Below, piece after piece: positions 49,762 through 63,172 of a DNA stretch of 64,000 nucleotides. The position numbers and the translations under genes were made by a program. Source of the DNA: Bugulina stolonifera (taxonomy: Eukaryota; Bryozoa; Gymnolaemata; Cheilostomatida; Bugulidae). The stretch lies in the NCBI GenBank assembly GCA_935421135.1, contig OW285189.1, positions 6,841,072 to 6,905,071 of the forward strand. Reading direction: 5' to 3'. A model generated the notes under the pieces. The model saw nothing but the letters and a program-made list of their open reading frames with translations, was not told the DNA's origin and did not search any database. Each line of letters opens with the position of its first letter. Position 1 is the stretch's first letter.

Positions 49762-52700
49762 TTACACATCATTGGGTGTAGCCTCAGCGCCAGTAGATGC
49801 TTCATGCTTGTAATGAGGGTTGATTAACTCTAATAGAGAGCCCACAGCCCCAAAGTATCCCTGAAATATAAGAAAGAGTCACAGTTAAATTACAAAGAGA
49901 TACAAAGTTTCTACATAGCAGGAAAAACTTCAATGTTGTCAAAGTTTAAATAGTCTTCACTATCTTATAATAGTGAGATAGGTCTAGGATCATTCTGTAC
50001 AGAGACAATGTAGGGGAGGATATGAAGCTCCGCCCTAAAAGTGTCCTTCACATAACCACAGACAGAGTTTGGGCTTCAGTAAGAGCTATATTATCTTTCA
50101 AATGGAGAATGACATCCTATTGGTGGAACTGTGACCAATCAAAAGTGTTGCCAAAACACAACGTCATCTAAACCAGTGATAGACAAACCATAGCGGTAAA
50201 ATATATCGTATTCTAATAGTTATCAAAGCTACGGGAGTAAAATTGTGGAGAATCACATCACGGAACGCTGGGGACCGTATTTGTGGGCGGAGTTGAAGGG
50301 GCAGGGGTTTATTATTAGGTTGCATATCATACCCTGTATATACAGTAAACCTATATATTTAATCCAGGTAATATTCCAAACTTAGTTAGGTTAGTTTATA
50401 TAATTACATATAAACTCATAAGCTGAAGGAAAGAAAGTAGTACACCGAGGCTATTCATACATAACTCTACCAGTACATAGGTTTAAACTTGTCCAGTAGA
50501 AGTAAAGATGGTAGAACTTAATGAAGAACCTAACCTAATATTCTAAAGTCCTTCACCGTGACTATGTCACAGAAAAGAGAGAGTTTAGGATATGCTGTGC
50601 ATTTCAATGTAATCAATAATATCAACAAATCACATTCATTAAACATGAACTACTGGCCTGAAGAGTAGAGGTAAGGGAGAGCAATGTATTATATAGTGAA
50701 GTATAGAGATAATATAATAACTGGCCATGGCATGACTTAGTATTAGCCTACTTTAATTAAATCAGACATGCATGAATATTGATAAGTTTGTATAAATGAA
50801 GTAGCCGAGTTATTGACGTACATGTTGAGGGGTCTTAAGGGACATGTATATGCCGTATGTATTTGTATGTACATGTAGGGTAAGTGTATTATATATTATT
50901 ATATTAGTGCTGATAGATCTATGTTTTGGGTATTTCACTAGGTTTGCTAATTATAGATGTGGGCTTATATTACATTTACATGTATGCTGTGCACGTCTAT
51001 AATCATTATGGGACAGGCACAGAGAGGATAACTTCACATGTAAAACACAGTCTACTAGGGTCAAAGACATAGAGCAAGACATGAAACCCTTATTCGTGGC
51101 TCAATATACCTGCAGCATTGGTGGTGCTATATTCCTAGGATATACATTATATACATTATATCACTCCTATATTATGTAACCAATGAGACCTGAATGGTAA
51201 GCCACTACTTGTATACTGTAGGTCTGATAAAAAGTTCAAATTTGGTGGTTGATTTGGATTTGACTGGGAGATTGATTAGGCACATGTTTTATATCTGACC
51301 ACATAAGCAGTACTATATGGGGTCTGGTCACCACTGATACACCTGATACATGCATAACATGGATCCCAAGTGGTAAAAAGGTAGGACAACTCCTTACCAG
51401 AGTCCCCGCTGTATGTAATATAAGCAATACTATAAATATACATGCAGTAGAGACTGGATAACTCCACAGTATACAATACTGCCAGGCACACAATATCATG
51501 TAAGCAGTCTAATAGTGTACCATTAACTTAGAAAGACATATATGCTTGTACATGTTGTATTCTTTAGATGGATTGATCAGGTATACAGATTTATGTTGAG
51601 TTGGACATGTTGATTAGGTGTCGGTTACAGAGGGATAGCAGATCAGCTATAGGTGGAATAGAAGTGAGAATAGTCAGAAATATATGGATTCCCCTTATAT
51701 ATATTGCACAGGGACTCTTTGAGTAAGTTCAACAGGATTTGGGCTGGTGCGCTACTCTTGGCCAAAAGGCAAGTTGATTAATTTGACAAATATTTCTGCA
51801 ATATTATACATTTAATAGTATATACAGACCTTTGGCAGACTGTTCCTCTATATTACATGTATATGTATATAATCATATTTACTTTATCTCATAACACACG
51901 GCACCTGTACATACCTCGTGCTCGAGGAAGAGAGCTTTCATGGAACCCTTAGACCAGTAGTCCATAGCATAAGCAATTAGTCTCATAGATAGTGTGTTCT
52001 TCCTCAGGAAATTACCAACAAATACCACTTTCTCTATACCCTGTGTGTACGTCAAGTAGAGCAGTGTGCATATTTCATAATAGTAAATGATATATTCATA
52101 TACATAACGAACATTCTATAATAAATCATATAAATATCTATATCGAGTCTCCCAATATATCGTACATGTAAATGTCAATGAACAGTAGAACATCACGCAT
52201 GTATATGTCTATATAAAATATGATGGGGCAACCATATATGTACATGCATCTGCAACAATACACAAGGTATAGTACTCATGTAGTACAAGGTATAGTATCC
52301 ATGTAGTACAAGGTATAGTATCCATGTAATACAAGGTATAGTACTCATGTAGTACAAGGTATAGTATCCATGTAGTACAAGGTATAGTATCCATGTAGTA
52401 CAAGGTATAGTATCCATGTAGTACAAGGTATAGTATCCATGTAGTACAAGGTATAGTATCCATATAGTACGAGGTATAGTATCCATGTAGTACAAGGTAT
52501 AGTATCCATGTAGTACAAGGTATAGTATCCATATAGTACAAGGTATAGTATCCATGTAGTACAAGGTATAGTATCCATGTAGTACAAGGTATAGTACCCA
52601 TGTAGTACAAGGTATAGTATCCATGTAATACAAGGTATAGTATCCATGTAGTACAAGGTATAGTATCCATGTAGTACAAGGTATAGTATCCATGTAGTAC

Positions 52701-55700
52701 AAGGTATAGTACCCATGTAGTACAAGGTATAGTATCCATGTAATACAAGGTAAAGTATCCATGTAGTACAAGGTATAGTATCCATGTAGTACAAGGTATA
52801 GTATCCATGTAGTACAAGGTATAGTATCCATATAGTACAAGGTATAGTATCCATATAGTACAAGGTATAGTATCCATGTAATACAAGGTATAGTATCCAT
52901 GTAGTACAAGGTATAGTATCCATGTAGTACAAGGTATAGTATCCATATAGTACAAGGTATAGTATCCATGTAGTACAAGGTATAGTATCCATGTAGTACA
53001 AGGTATAATATCCATGTAATACAAGGTATAGTATCCATGTAATACAAGGTATAGTATCCATGTAGTACAAGGTATAGTATCCATGTAGTACAAGGTATAG
53101 TATCCATATAGTACAAGGTATAGTATCCATATAGTACAAGGTATAGTATCCATGTAGTACAAGGTATAGTATCCATGTAATACAAGGTATAGTATCCATG
53201 TAGTACAAGGTATAGTATCCATGTAGTACAAGGTATAGTATCCATGTAGTACAAGGTATAGTATCCATGTAATACAAGGTATAGTATCCATGTAGTACAA
53301 GGTATAGTATCCATGTAGTACAAGGTATAGTATCCATGTAGTACAAGGTATAGTACCCATGTAGTACAAGGTATAGTATCCATGTAGTACAAGGTATAGT
53401 ATCCATGTAGTACAAGGTATAGTATCCATGTAATACAAGGTATAGTATCCATGTAGTACAAGGTATAGTATCCATGTAGTACAAGGTATAGTACCCATGT
53501 AGTACAAGGTATAGTATCCATGTAATACAAGGTATAGTACCCATGTGGTACAAGGTATAGTATCCATGTAGTACAAGGTATAGTATCCATGTAGTACAAG
53601 GTATAGTATCCATGTAGTACAAGGTATAGTATCCATGTAGTACAAGGTATAGTATCCATGTAGTACAAGGTATAGTATCCATGTAGTACAAGGTATAGTA
53701 TCCATGTAGTACAAGGTATAGTATCCATGTAGTACAAGGTATAGTATCCATGTAGTACAAGGTATAGTATCCATGTAGTACAAGGTATAGTATCCATGTA
53801 GTACAAGGTATAGTATCCATGTAGTACAAGGTATAGTATCCATGTAGTACAAGGTATAGTATCTATATAGTACAAGGTATAGTATCCACATAGTACAAAG
53901 TATAGTACCCATGTAGTACAAGGTATAGTATCCATGTAGTACAAGGTATAGTACCCATGTAGTACAAGGTATAGTATCCATGTAGTACAAGGTATAGTAT
54001 CCATGTAGTACAAGGTATAGTACCCATGTAGTACAAGGTATAGTATCCATGTAATACAAGGTATAGTGTCCATGTAGTACAAGGTATAGTATCCATATAG
54101 TACAAGGTATAATACCCATATAGTACAAGGTATAGTATCCATATAGTACAAAGTATAGTATCCATGTAGTACAAGGTATAGTATCCATGTAGTACAAGGT
54201 ATAGTATCCATGTAATACAAGGTATAGTACCCATGTAGTACAAGGTATAGTATCCATGTAGTACAAGGTATAGTATCCATGTAGTACAAGATATAGTATC
54301 CATGTAGTACAAGGTATAGTATCCATGTAGTACAAGGTATAGTATCCATGTAGTACAAGGTATAGTATCCATGTAGTACAAGGTATAGTATCCATGTAGT
54401 ACAAGGTATAGTATCCATGTAGTACAAGGTATAGTATCCATATAGTACAAGGTATAGTATCCATGTAGTACAAGGTATAGTATCCATGTAGTACAAGGTA
54501 TAGTATCCATGTAGTACAAGGTATAGTATCCATGTAGTACAAGGTATAGAATCCATGTAGTACAAGGTATAGTACTCATGTAGTACAAGGTATAGTATCC
54601 ATGTAGTACAAGGTATAGTACCCATATAGTACAAGGTATAGTATCCATGTAGTACAAGGTATAGTATCCATGTAGTACAAGGTATAGTATCCATGTAGTA
54701 CAAGGTATAGTATCCATGTAGTACAAGGTATAGTATCCATGTAGTACAAGGTATAGTATCCATATAGTACAAGGTATAGTATCCATGTAGTACAAGTACA
54801 TGTACAGGCATGTGCATACATGTACATGTATACCTCTTTCTCAGCATTGAGTCTGGCCAGAGAGGATATATTATAAGTAATCATAACTAGGCATGACCTG
54901 GCCAGGTCAGCTTTACTGGATGTCTTCACCTTCTGTGGGTCCATCATGTGCCCAAAGCTATAACAGAACACACAACACAGTGTGCAGATAAATATGAATT
55001 GAAAACAAATACCTTGCAAATCAATCAAAGCTAGACTGTGATAACTTAGTCGTACAGAAATGGTTAGAATGAATTCAAAGATGTCACATGCCATTTTTTG
55101 GATTGATTCAAGTTTACATATGTGAACTTTTCATTTAGCGGCTTGTCTCACTCCGCAAGGAAAAGTGACGATTTGAGATAACAAGGCAGGGAATCGCAGG
55201 TGATTACTATAACATAACTAGACTTACCTGCTGGCTACGAGGTTTCCAGAAAGACCAAATTTATCATAGTCACCTCCGTATATATCAGAGACCAGTTTAT
55301 CACAGTTTGTATTGTCTCCCTGTGAGGCAAGTTCAAGGGCTTCTTCGAATGAATTACAGTTGGTCAAAGCACAGCATAGCCCGAGGAATGTAGCACCACC
55401 GATGCTGCAGGTACAACGAGTCAGGAATAAAGGTTTTATGTATTATTCTTTGACCCTAGTAAAAATATGTTTTAATCTGCTCACAAACGTCAAACTAGTG
55501 GATAAGCCAATAATCTTGAACTTGATAAAAAAAGTGATTAGAAAGAGCATAAGCCCTCCCTTAGTAATGAGAACAAAATTCTCGGTTGGTCCATATTGGA
55601 GAAATTAACTAAAATTGAAGACCAAGACCGTTGGGGACAAGATAGAGAAAGCAAAGGTGAAGGTACAGCAATGTTTTACTGAGTTTAGAAGTTGTTACCC

Positions 55701-58432
55701 TTGGGGTGTCACTTATAATATAGTATAAAACTTTTGCATCGCAATCATTGCCGAGTGCCATGGCAAAGAGAATGTAACAGCTATCTCTGCAATAAAAGAG
55801 CATACCGATTAGAGAAGCCACACACCTTGTCCCACTTATCCTGGTGAAGGAAGAGGGCCCTGTGACAGCGAGTATGCTGACCCCTGACCCCACATTGACA
55901 CACAAGTAGGGGTAGGGGTTGAAGAAATTGTAGTTTAATTTCGTACATTTCTCATCATCTGTAGGATGAGCGAAGTAGAAACATTCCGTAGGATTAATAC
56001 TCTCTATATAGTGAATACCTCTAATCAGGGAGGCCAGCTCATCTATCTTACACAGTTTCATCTTCAGTTGCTATGTCAACACATAACAAACATATATAAC
56101 TACAACAAGTATTACTCCCTGTAATATATTGTTGCTATGGCAACTATGCAGTTACTATGACAACAAAGATAACAAACATAATATTATGGGAAAACTACTC
56201 GGACACTTGGTTGTTGTGGCAACACATAAAGGCATAGTTACACAAGTAGAGGCTGTTTGCTTCGTTTAGGAAAATGAAGCTTTGTTCCAGTGACCACCGA
56301 TGGGCCGTTTGTAGGCATAGACAAAGACCAACATGTTGGTCTATTGAATTGGTCTTTTCATGAAATTACATTACATTACATTAATACAGTTGCAGGACTG
56401 GCACTACGACAAACAACGAAGCTGGTCTGTCAAAACCCATGACCTTTTGTGTAGCTGTGCCTTTAGATTTGTGCAGTTGCTATGTCAACAGGCATTATTT
56501 ACTTGACTGATATGGTAAAATACGGGAGTGCGAACAGACTTACGCTCTCAAAATCGTGAGAGAACTTGTGGGCCCCACCTCCTGTGGCGCATACGGTGGT
56601 AGCTAGAAGAGGGAAGTTCTTAGACTTGGCTAGCTCTATGAACGCTGGCATAGATCCAGTAGGAAACCTAATGAAGTGCATTGTACCGGTACAGCCACCT
56701 AGACAAAGTTTGATCTCTAGATGTGTGTCCCTAACGCCTGTAAAAGTCAAATAGTAATAGACATACAATTAGAGTATGTCACATGTTATCAAACAACAGA
56801 ACATATTAGAAAATATCTGTTACTCACACAGTACACTGGTTACATACATACCTACATGCATACATGATGCAATTGATAATAGCACACAATATAGTCATAC
56901 TATGCATGCACGTCTTTAGGTAAACAATATGGCAGTTACTAGATTTTGATTAAGAAACAGATACTCATCCTTCCACACTAAACAATAGATTAACATAGAA
57001 ATTACCCTTGAGGTTCACTAGTATAACAGATATCATGTATAAGATTCATCTTAGTTGAACCTTAGCCTTTTGAGGACCAACTAAATATTGCATAACACAA
57101 TCCACAGGCCTAATTAATTTTTCAAGTGTGACATACAGTTGTACAACATGTACTAAAGCATTTATAACTTCAACACTACTTGAGATACCTACAGATGGCT
57201 TACACAAGTGTAAATCATTTTCATTTTTCTAGGCATCTCCTTTAATGGTATCTACTTTATTGGTATCTACTTTAATGGTATTTACTTTAATGGTATCTAC
57301 TTTATTGGTATCTACTTTCTTGGTAAATATGCTATTTTTAGCTGCAAACACAGCCGTGCCATCTGTAGCAAGTGTTGGATCATCAAGAAGATACAACGCT
57401 GGCAGTAACACATATATTTTACATGGGATAAAAAGCGGTGAATAGCATCAACATCATTCTCACTAAGTCCCTTTACCCATAAATACATTTAAGTTTTATG
57501 TCAATAATATGAAAAATTGCTTGCCATTCAGATCATTATTCAGGTTTTGCAATTGGGGCAGACTGGCTACTGTTAATTAATCAGCTATTGAATTTCCTAA
57601 ATACTTAATCCTGATTATATCGGGATGTCTATCAACGAGCATTGCATAGGTTTGTATTACATAACATTTTCCAGTACTTCTTCTGTTAAGACTATGACTA
57701 TGAAACTGTTTAAAAAGACCCATTTGTGTCAATTTTCCTCAAAAATAACACAGATTTGTAAAAATTAAAGGTAGCAAATTCTATGTACGCAAGTGAGTAC
57801 ATTGTATAATTACCTGATTTGCCATAGACTTTGTTACCAGAGAGATATCTGTGTATTATATGGATAGTCTTCTTGATCTCATATGATTGACCAATGTCTT
57901 CAGGAATGACATTTGGCTCAAAATAAACAAGTTTAGTTAGTGAACCTCCAACATCCAATCCAAACCAGGTAAAAGCTGTAACCAGAATCACCATGCTGTG
58001 GTAAAGTAGTGGTAGAGTTAGCATTTATGGTACAGTATACTTAGTAGTAACATGCAGTAAAACATTACCATAGTGTAAGTTATGGGTAAACTATAGGCCG
58101 ATTGTGTGCTCGATACTCAGTTGACACTATATGTAGTACAAACCATACAATGGTAATGTTATGTAATGACAGGGCCATTATGTCATACCAGAAACTATAT
58201 ATGATACATGGAAGGCAGTTGTCGCAATGCAATGTGTTGAATCTGAATTGGGACATCTCTGTGTTCTACAGGCGAGAATACAATGTATCTTATCAAATTG
58301 AATAAACATGGGCATGTTTTACATGCCTAGGTGGCAGGTAACATGCTACTTACGGGTTATTACATGATATTCTGTTAAATTGTCATCTGTGAGAACACCA
58401 TCAGCTTGAGTTGATTTCTCATTGGATGCCAT
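49762..58432 (-). CDS. PANK: Pantothenate kinase (type II PanK, PANK1-3-like)
   Basis: Phosphorylates pantothenate, the first step of coenzyme A synthesis. Eight - strand exons: 58432-58354, 57975-57814, 56737-56544, 56070-55826, 55404-55228, 54957-54834, 52040-51915, 49860-49762. The sum is 1206 nt, 401 aa. The first 26 residues ([12 protein letters not shown]...) are divergent with no clear mitochondrial presequence. Then come [18 protein letters not shown] (ATP-binding), [16 protein letters not shown], and KIDEL with the catalytic Glu (about residue 156, equivalent to Glu138 of human PANK3). [42 protein letters not shown] and LFLEHEGYFGAVG follow. The exon 4 acceptor at 56070 was chosen because it keeps the human spacing between DF and the DEL motif. 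Intron 6 holds a 2.5 kb minisatellite. Confidence 0.93.
52257..54796. repeat. 23-bp minisatellite array, about 110 copies, in PANK intron 6
   Basis: About 2.54 kb of a 23-bp unit containing GTACAAGGTATAGTATCCAT, head to tail with no spacers. Variants recur: CCATATAG, CCATGTAAT and ACCCATG. The unit has no stop codon in any - strand frame, so it gives spurious ORFs of up to 884 codons. On the - strand the array begins about 37 nt after the exon 6 donor at 54833. Confidence 0.97.
56227..56465. mobile_element. MITE with TA target duplication, copy B
   Basis: Inverted termini AAGGCATAGTTACACAAGTAG (left) and TTTTGTGTAGCTGTGCCTT (right), each bounded by TA, in PANK intron 3. The termini match those of the element at 36534-36837. 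No coding sequence. Confidence 0.6.
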
Positions 58433-59082
58433 TTTAGAATATTGGGTACGAGCTTCCACCTTTTAACTTTAGACTTGAGGCATTATTACTGGAACACGCT
58501 AACTATGTATGGATCATCACGCATGAACACGTCTGTTTATACTCGATGGTATTGTACATACTGTAGAACATATAGGTCAATTATGGTACGGACACAAAGC
58601 ACAATGTACTGAATACTGTAAAGTACAGTACACGCACACCAACATGTTCTGATTTTATATCAACATTAACAAGCCTGTCTAGTCTGCTTTCGATTAATAT
58701 TTCAAATACATGGGCTTTGCTCAGTGCCTGCCAATCATGATTTTTGTTCCACGACTCTTAGTTACTATTTTGTAATCCAGTAGTGGTAATAGAGACTTTG
58801 GTGTATTCTGACAATCACAATGATATATTAGACAGAGACTGTCTTATCAATTGATGGTGTGCTACAGCACTTATAGTTTGTCTTTTCCATTGCTCCATGT
58901 TCCTTAGAGGGAACGTTACACAGAGTTTATAAACTTGCACAACTCTATTATTTCTCATTGTAGCTTAGACCAATACAGTTTTGGACGTAGTTTAAGAAAG
59001 TTTAATACTATTATGGTCAATAGGCTATATAAAATAGCACATGCCATTACTTCGCTCGACTAAATTAGCGCCTGAACTTTAT
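58433..59082. other. Intergenic upstream of PANK
   Basis: About 0.65 kb with no exon recognised. It should include the PANK promoter. Confidence 0.4.
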
Positions 59083-59094
59083 AACTAACAGTCA

Positions 59095-59682
59095 TCATCA
59101 TCTTTCGGCTTTGTCCCTATTCGGGGTCGCCACAGCGGATCCTACTCCTCCATTCATTCCTGTCTTCCGCCATTTCCATGGTCACTCCTGCTGCTTTCAT
59201 GTCCTCTTTCAGCACATCCACATACCTTCTTCTCGGTCTACCCCTGCGTCCTTTCCCTGGTATTTCCAATTTAAGCATCCTCTTTCCTAGATAATTCTCT
59301 TCTTTCCTCAGCACATGACCAAACCACCATAGTCTCGCTTCTCGTACTTTCCCCAAAATCCTTTCAATTTGGACTGTACCTCTTATTCTTTCATTTCTAA
59401 TTTTGTCCAATCTATTCACTCCCAGTGAAAAACGCACCATACTTATTTCTGCTGCTTCTAACTCCTCTACCTGCCTCTTGGTGGTTGCTAGTGTTTCTAA
59501 TTCATACATTATAGCTGGTCTCACCGCAACTTGGTAAATCTTTCTTTTGAGTTTCAGTGCTATCCTTCTATCACACAATACTCCTGAGATTTTCCTCCAA
59601 GAATTCCACCCGGCTTGCACTTTCTTCTTCACTTCCGTATTACATTTCCCATCAATTTGTAGTAAACAACCCAGGTATTTGG
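59095..59682 (-). mobile_element. 5'-truncated RTE-type LINE copy with 12-bp target duplication
   Basis: Encodes the RT C-terminus and tail of an RTE-like LINE on the - strand (SSKYLGCLLQIDGKC, RLWWFGHVLRKEENYLGKR, AEDRNEWRSRIRCGDPE), an open frame almost to the end. It is flanked by perfect 12-bp repeats AACTAACAGTCA (59083-59094 and 59683-59694). The 3' end is a short GAT repeat rather than poly(A), as in RTE elements. The intact frame and perfect duplication point to a recent insertion. Confidence 0.9.
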
Positions 59683-59694
59683 AACTAACAGTCA

Positions 59695-60503
59695 AAAATG
59701 CATAAATAATGTTAATGCCTCATTTATATGGTATTGATTGAAAGGTAGACGTTAATATACTAACTAAATTAATTACAATATGAATATGAATTAATAGGCC
59801 TATGTGTATCAAATTTAGTGAACAAAATTAAAATTTCAAAGATGAGTAGTAATGTTAAAAATAAATATATATATTCAAATTAATTTGCAATGTTTTAAAT
59901 AATGGACCAAATGAAGTTCATATTATAATAATATCAATCATTATGTATCATCATTCATATGTCGATATGAATTTAATTCGAAATTCAACTTCACTTGAAT
60001 ATTGATATTTGAAATGTTGTTTCAGCCCTGGTGCAAATACCTTCACATTTTTGACAAAAAAAATAATGTTTTTATTTTTGTACATTTACAAAAGCTGCAG
60101 ACAATGACTTGAGCCAAGGCCTAATTCAGAAAAATATCTAAAATGAAGCTAATTTTTTTCGGCTGATGTTATTAGAAAGAAACCGGAAACGATGGAAAAA
60201 GCGTTTTATTTGAACCGCTTGTAACTTAGGATATCGCGTGTTTAGAATGGCTTGCTCTATCTTATCTATGTTGTGATAAGAGATATCAATGGAATGACCT
60301 AATATTCATTAACATTTCTGCTTTTCTTTAACGAGCGGTCTGGTGTACACCCATGGCTTGGTGATTACTCGAAAGTTGGTCGAAGCTAACCCTTTTCAAT
60401 ATTTTTTGTCTTCATCTTGATTCAATTAGTTAATTTTTTTTTTATCAATTAAATAACGAATTTAAATGAATCATAGACAGTTGAACACAAACAGTAACGC
60501 AAA
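59695..60503. other. Intergenic upstream of EMC8
   Basis: AT-rich. No exon seen. EMC8 and PANK are divergent, about 2.1 kb apart. Confidence 0.4.
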
Positions 60504-63172
60504 ATGAACACCGACGCATTCGTAAAGATGTTACTTCATGCTGCCAAATATCCACATTGTTCCGTGAATGGGATATTTGTACGTAGAAAATCGAAAGACC
60601 AAAATTTGACAGCTGTGCAAGTCATGGATTGCATCCCATTATTTCATATAAACATGACTCTCTTGCCCATGCTCGAACTAGCGCTTTGCCAGGTATGTTG
60701 TGTAAGTTCCTAGACCCCTCTGGTTAGGGAAAAGCAGCAATATTACCAAGTGTACCTTTGTTATTAGTAATCTGTTATATGAGCTGACCTCAAATTAACG
60801 ATGTTTAATCATTTTGTGTGTTCATTCACCATGATTTGGGGACTTCACCCATTGTCACCTGATAGGCCTATATAATGTGTCTAATTAGATGGGATTCTAA
60901 AATTGATGCCGAGTCGGAAGCTAGATAGATCAGATACCTGGTCCTGACTATCTGTGAAAAAATGACCTAGCAGTGTAGTTGTTATAATGGATCATTCATT
61001 AATCGCTATAATTTACAGCTATTCTTGGAAAGTCAAAAGACTCCTTTTTAAGATAGTCATTTAAATATTATAAGACAGACTTGGTATAAGACCATTCATA
61101 AAAAAACATGTAATTAAAATAGCTAAGAGTAGCTACCTTAACAGGAAATTGTACAAGCCACTGTTTTCCGCTGACTCAAAGTCGTTTTACAAACATCTTC
61201 AGTATTGCCAAAAAACGAGTCGGAAAACAAAGCTAATTGTTTCAATGAATTTTTTGAATCAGTCTTTACAGCCAATGCTGGCTTAGTCACTGATAACTCT
61301 GAAAAGACAAATGTTTGTTGACAAAAATGATGAAGGACTATCAAGTGATAGGACAGGAGTCCTTTAGTTGCTTTGCAATATTAATGTACAAAACACTGGA
61401 GGGCCAGATAAAATAGCAGGTAGCATACTACAATTCTTATTAGGAAACAATTGTTGGTCATGTGACCAAGCGTTAGTAGTCTGCATATCTTCAAGGGGTT
61501 TTCATAGCTAAATGGCTCATTATTTGTATTTGAAATATATGAGGACTTTAAAGTAACTATTTTAACTAGCTATGACTGCTACATATAAGGCCCCTTTTTT
61601 CAATTGCACATGTTTAGCTCATCCGGGTCGATACAACTGGTTATGGAAAAGTCATCTTTCATAGAATGTTTTCATACCAAAACAGTCTGGTGAGAAAAAC
61701 CAAGGCGCTCATATTTTTCAGGCTGAAATTTATTGTTATTAATCTGTCTGAGCATTGCCTATTGGTGGGAGTTAGCAGATTTCTATGGACATGATTGTGA
61801 TATTAGATGATAATCCATGCCACTCTATATCCTGTGTCCATCTGATTCTAAACACTAGTTAATCTATCTTTCAGTGAAAGTTTTATTACAGAACAATGTT
61901 GTATAATCACCATCAGATTACAAATGGGTGAGCTCTGAAATTTACTTGATTTTGGTTTTGAAATGTTGACAACATTTAATTCTGTTTTAGATTGAGGCAT
62001 ATTGTAAGGCTGAGAATCTGGCAGTGTGTGGATACTATCATATACATAGTAATCTCCATGATGAGAGGTAGGCTATCTGGCTAGACACTGCAATATAATT
62101 ATATTCTTCCTTGCCATAAGCTGTTAACTTTGGTTATGTGGTCTTATTGCAGTACACACTATGGCCACTGAGAATATAGTTCAATAATTTTGAAACTGAA
62201 GTCATTACTTCAAAATGCACTCCTGTCATGGAAAGTGAACTTGTCCACCCAGAGCCCAGCTCCTGTCGCTCACAAAATCTTCGACTGAAATAAAATGGCT
62301 AAATGCATGGTGAAAATGAACATCAAACTATTCTTCACTCTCACTTTTCACTAAAATAGTAATCAAGATTTGCTTCTTGTGTAGACCCGACTATTTCATC
62401 ACCAAACTGATGGAGAGGTTAACAGAGAATTGTGGAGGTCGAGTACTGCTCTATATGGTGGACAATACCAAACTAGGCCTGGATGAAGACCTACCACCTT
62501 ACACTAATTACGAGTATAAAGATGGGAAACTAGTCACTTGTAGCAGGTAAGGATTTGCAACCAGATAACTTCGCTGCATGTATAAAACTAGTGGTTGCAT
62601 AATATAATATTTGTATTCAAGACTTTGACGATCTCATGGAGTTGTCATCCTTGTCTCACACTAAATCTAATCTAAAATACCCAGACTTTACTTTATTGGT
62701 CACTGAAATACAGTGAAAATACAGTTGTTCACATGTGAGTACCACAGTACTCTGGGCATGTTAGTAGTTTTAAATGTTCATAGTTACCCTAAGAGCAAGA
62801 GTTATTTTATTTTATGCCCTCAGTTCAAAAAGAGTCTTTGGATTCGTATTCCCAACAGGTCGGTTATGAAAGAAAAGACAATTCCAAAATCATGAAATTT
62901 TGTTTCCGAAATTCCAATTTTGTTTTTTGCATCTATTTAAAATAATCAAGTCTTCACTAGTTCTTTTTCGTTATTTATTTGTTCATTAATTATGCATAGA
63001 GCATGAAAATACATGAAATATTATAATTTTTTGTAGAGTGAAGCTGGAAGATGGGGCTCTTGGATCAGCCATTTCTGCTATTGAAGAGAAAAAACATGTC
63101 AAGTTGATTGACTTTGATAATCATTTGGATGATGTGAGCTTAGACTGGAGAAATCTACAACTTGTATCTTGA
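60504..63172 (+). CDS. EMC8: ER membrane protein complex subunit 8/9
   Basis: Cytosolic subunit of the ER membrane protein complex, which inserts tail-anchored and polytopic membrane proteins. Four exons: 60504-60692, 61991-62067, 62385-62546, 63037-63172. The sum is 564 nt, 187 aa (vertebrate paralogues are about 200-210). It has an MPN-like (JAMM-related, catalytically inactive) fold. The start MNTDAFVKMLLHAAKYPHCS has the family hallmark, followed by VNGIFVRRKS, VMDCIPLFH, CGYYHIHSN (with no JAMM zinc motif), YMVDNTKL and LIDFDNHLDDVSLDW near the C-terminus. One gene here corresponds to the vertebrate EMC8/EMC9 pair. A poly(A) signal AATAAA lies at 63239-63244. It is convergent with the PDHX-like gene. 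Confidence 0.93.

Noticed and set aside
52257..54796. CRISPR-like repeat array
   Set aside because: Units are directly adjacent with no unique spacers, and the host is a eukaryote. It is a minisatellite.
52193..55094. Very long - strand ORFs (884, 777, 494, 312 and 172 codons)
   Set aside because: They are translations of the 23-bp minisatellite in PANK intron 6, open in every frame because the unit has no stop.
55609..55825. Extension of PANK exon 4 ORF past the donor at 55825
   Set aside because: Similarity to pantothenate kinases stops at SGT and resumes exactly at the exon 5 acceptor, so this is intron read-through.
57972..58024. Alternative PANK start at Met 58024
   Set aside because: Exon 1 (58432-58354) joins in phase at the acceptor before [10 protein letters not shown]. 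The Met 58024 reading runs through the intron end, though an alternative start cannot be wholly excluded.
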